Below are positions 63,188-64,000 of a stretch of DNA of 64,000 bases, one piece after another. Made by a program: the position numbers and the translations under genes. The first letter of the stretch is position 1. Every line of letters begins with the position of its first letter. Below the pieces are notes generated by a model that was not told where the DNA came from, did no database searches, and saw only the letters and a list, made by a program, of their open reading frames with translations. This DNA is from Hydractinia symbiolongicarpus (lineage: Eukaryota > Cnidaria > Hydrozoa > Anthoathecata > Hydractiniidae), in NCBI RefSeq assembly GCF_029227915.1, contig NC_079885.1:30321001-30385000 (forward strand), in the 5' to 3' direction.

Positions 63188-64000
63188 AAACGCATAAGAC
63201 TTGTAGTTTTCAAAAATGTTTTCATTTTTGATGAGACGCTGAATAAAAGAATTTTAATCGCCGGCAAACGAAAACCCGCGATTTCCCGTAAATCACGGGC
63301 TTGGCCCGTATAGTCAAAAGTACACAAAGAAAGTACCCAGGGAGTAAACACATTTCCCGAACGATTTTTTAAATTATTTTTTCACCACTAAAACGCATGA
63401 GACTTGTAGTTTTTAAAAGTGTTTTCATTTTTGATGAGACGCTGAATAAAAGAAGTTTAATCGCCGGCAAACGAAAACCCGCGATTTCCCGTAAATCGTA
63501 CTCGGCCCGAATAGTCAAATGTATACAAAAAAGTACCCAGGGAGTAAACTCATTTCTCGAACGAGTTTTTAAATTATTTTTTCTCCACTAAAACGCATGA
63601 GACTTGTAGTTTTCAAAAATGTTTTCATTTTTGATGAGACGCTTAATGAAAGAGGTTTAATCGCCGGCAAACGAAAACCCGTGATTTCCCGTAAATCCCG
63701 GGCTTGGCCCGTATAGTCGAATGTATACAAAGAAAGTACCCTGTGAGTAACCTCATTTCCAGAACGATTTTTTAAATTATTTTTTCACCACTAAAACGCA
63801 TAAGACTTGTAGTTTTCAAAAATGTTTTCATGTTTGATGAGACGCTGAATAAAAGAATTTTAATCGCTGGCAAACGAAAACCCGCGATTTCCCGTAAATC
63901 CCGGCCTTGGCCCGTATAGTCAAAAGTATACAAAGAAGGTAGCCTGTGAGTAAACTCATTTGCAGAACGATTTTTTAAATTATCTTTTCACCACTAAAGC
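63188..64000 (+). repeat. Right-edge monomers
   Basis: About four monomers. The first follows 57,705 onward at an offset of 5,482 bp (AAAGTACACAAAG, GTAAACACA). The second has a private two-base-shorter core AAATCGTACTCGGCCCG near 63,495 and ACAAAAAAGTACCC. The last two return to the GTGATTTCC, GGCCTTGG and CATTTGCAG types seen near 55,770 and 61,650. Confidence 0.75.
63802..64000 (+). repeat. Right-edge monomer, cut a few bases short
   Basis: This copy begins at the CATAAG variant of the start box and ends in CACCACTAAAGC, about four bases before a complete unit. The array therefore also continues to the right of the window. It carries the ATTTGATG-type change CATGTTTGATGAG and the GGCCTTGG subtype core. 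Confidence 0.92.

Larger units (their letters stand above)
1..64000 (+). repeat. Satellite DNA array, ~203-bp monomer, head-to-tail
   Basis: The same unit recurs every 203 bp across the whole window, with the GAGACTTG, GATGAGACGCT, CCCGTATAG, GTATAC and AAAGTACCC boxes always in the same order and orientation. Spacing between equivalent positions is almost always a multiple of 203 bp or within a few bases of one (for example 609, 1,015, 1,605, 2,028, 3,653, 4,650 and 11,364 bp), and small known indels account for the offsets. No inversion, unique spacer or foreign insertion was seen. Arrays like this are typical of eukaryotic centromeric or pericentromeric heterochromatin; the centromeric role here is inference. 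No gene in any frame is supported. Confidence 0.98.

Noticed and set aside
1-64000. CRISPR array
   Set aside because: The periodic unit is 203 bp and entirely repeat. There are no unique spacers alternating with short repeats, and no cas genes.
1-64000. Bacterial or phage locus, rRNA or tRNA gene cluster
   Set aside because: There are no long coding frames, no ribosome binding sites ahead of credible genes and no recognisable RNA gene motifs; tandem satellite structure explains all the sequence.
1-64000. Known satellites (alpha satellite, Arabidopsis CEN, maize CentC, rice CentO)
   Set aside because: Monomer length and sequence motifs do not match those I know. No database search could be run, so an identity with a lesser-known family stays possible.
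1-64000. Retrotransposon or LTR origin of the repeat
   Set aside because: No reverse transcriptase, integrase or gag-like frame, no TG...CA-bounded LTR, and no target-site duplication could be seen.

Overview
The whole 64 kb window is satellite DNA. A monomer of about 203 bp runs head-to-tail, always in the same orientation, from the first base to the last (roughly 315 copies, cut at both window edges). I found no protein-coding gene, tRNA, rRNA, CRISPR array, transposon or unique sequence. The short reading frames on both strands are by-products of the repeat. The setting is almost certainly a eukaryotic nuclear chromosome in centromeric, pericentromeric or other heterochromatin. I do not recognise the monomer as a named family, and its length does not match primate alpha satellite (171 bp), Arabidopsis CEN (178 bp), maize CentC (156 bp) or rice CentO (155 bp), so the taxon is left open.

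Monomer layout, numbered from the GAGACTTG box: a short dyad-symmetric A/T-rich element (about 14-37), a CpG-rich core (about 42-120) with ATTTCCCG, TCCCGG and CCCGTATAG boxes, a spacer with a GTATAC palindrome and AAAGTACCC, a second ATTTCCCG box (about 157-164), and a second A/T tract (about 169-188). One near-consensus monomer is about 37% G+C and carries 12 CpG, about 1.7 times the number its base composition predicts.

Long-range layout: the array is a mosaic of segmental duplications rather than one fixed higher-order repeat. (1) 1-13.2 kb: a 4,650-bp (23-monomer) block present twice, the second copy with one extra monomer, followed by a 1,605-bp (8-monomer) tandem duplication. (2) 13.2-19.4 kb: 5-monomer (1,015 bp) and 10-monomer (2,028 bp) periodicities. 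(3) 19.4-42.1 kb: two nearly identical 11,364-bp (56-monomer) units, each containing a 3,653-bp (18-monomer) tandem duplication plus a later partial copy. (4) 42.1-47.3 kb: shuffled pieces with 19-, 12- and 9-monomer offsets. (5) 47.3-48.3 kb: divergent transition monomers. (6) 48.3-55.2 kb: a 3,448-bp (17-monomer) tandem duplication. (7) 55.2-64 kb: overlapping 16-, 11- and 29-monomer offsets.

The most useful observations are the nested duplication architecture, an 18-bp deletion that looks hairpin/slippage-mediated and tags three monomers, a near-match to the CENP-B box one base short in one monomer subtype, monomers in the left domain that carry right-domain diagnostic bases about 42 kb away, and CpG enrichment. 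All block limits were found by eye from diagnostic bases and are accurate to tens of bases unless stated. Full identities were not computed.
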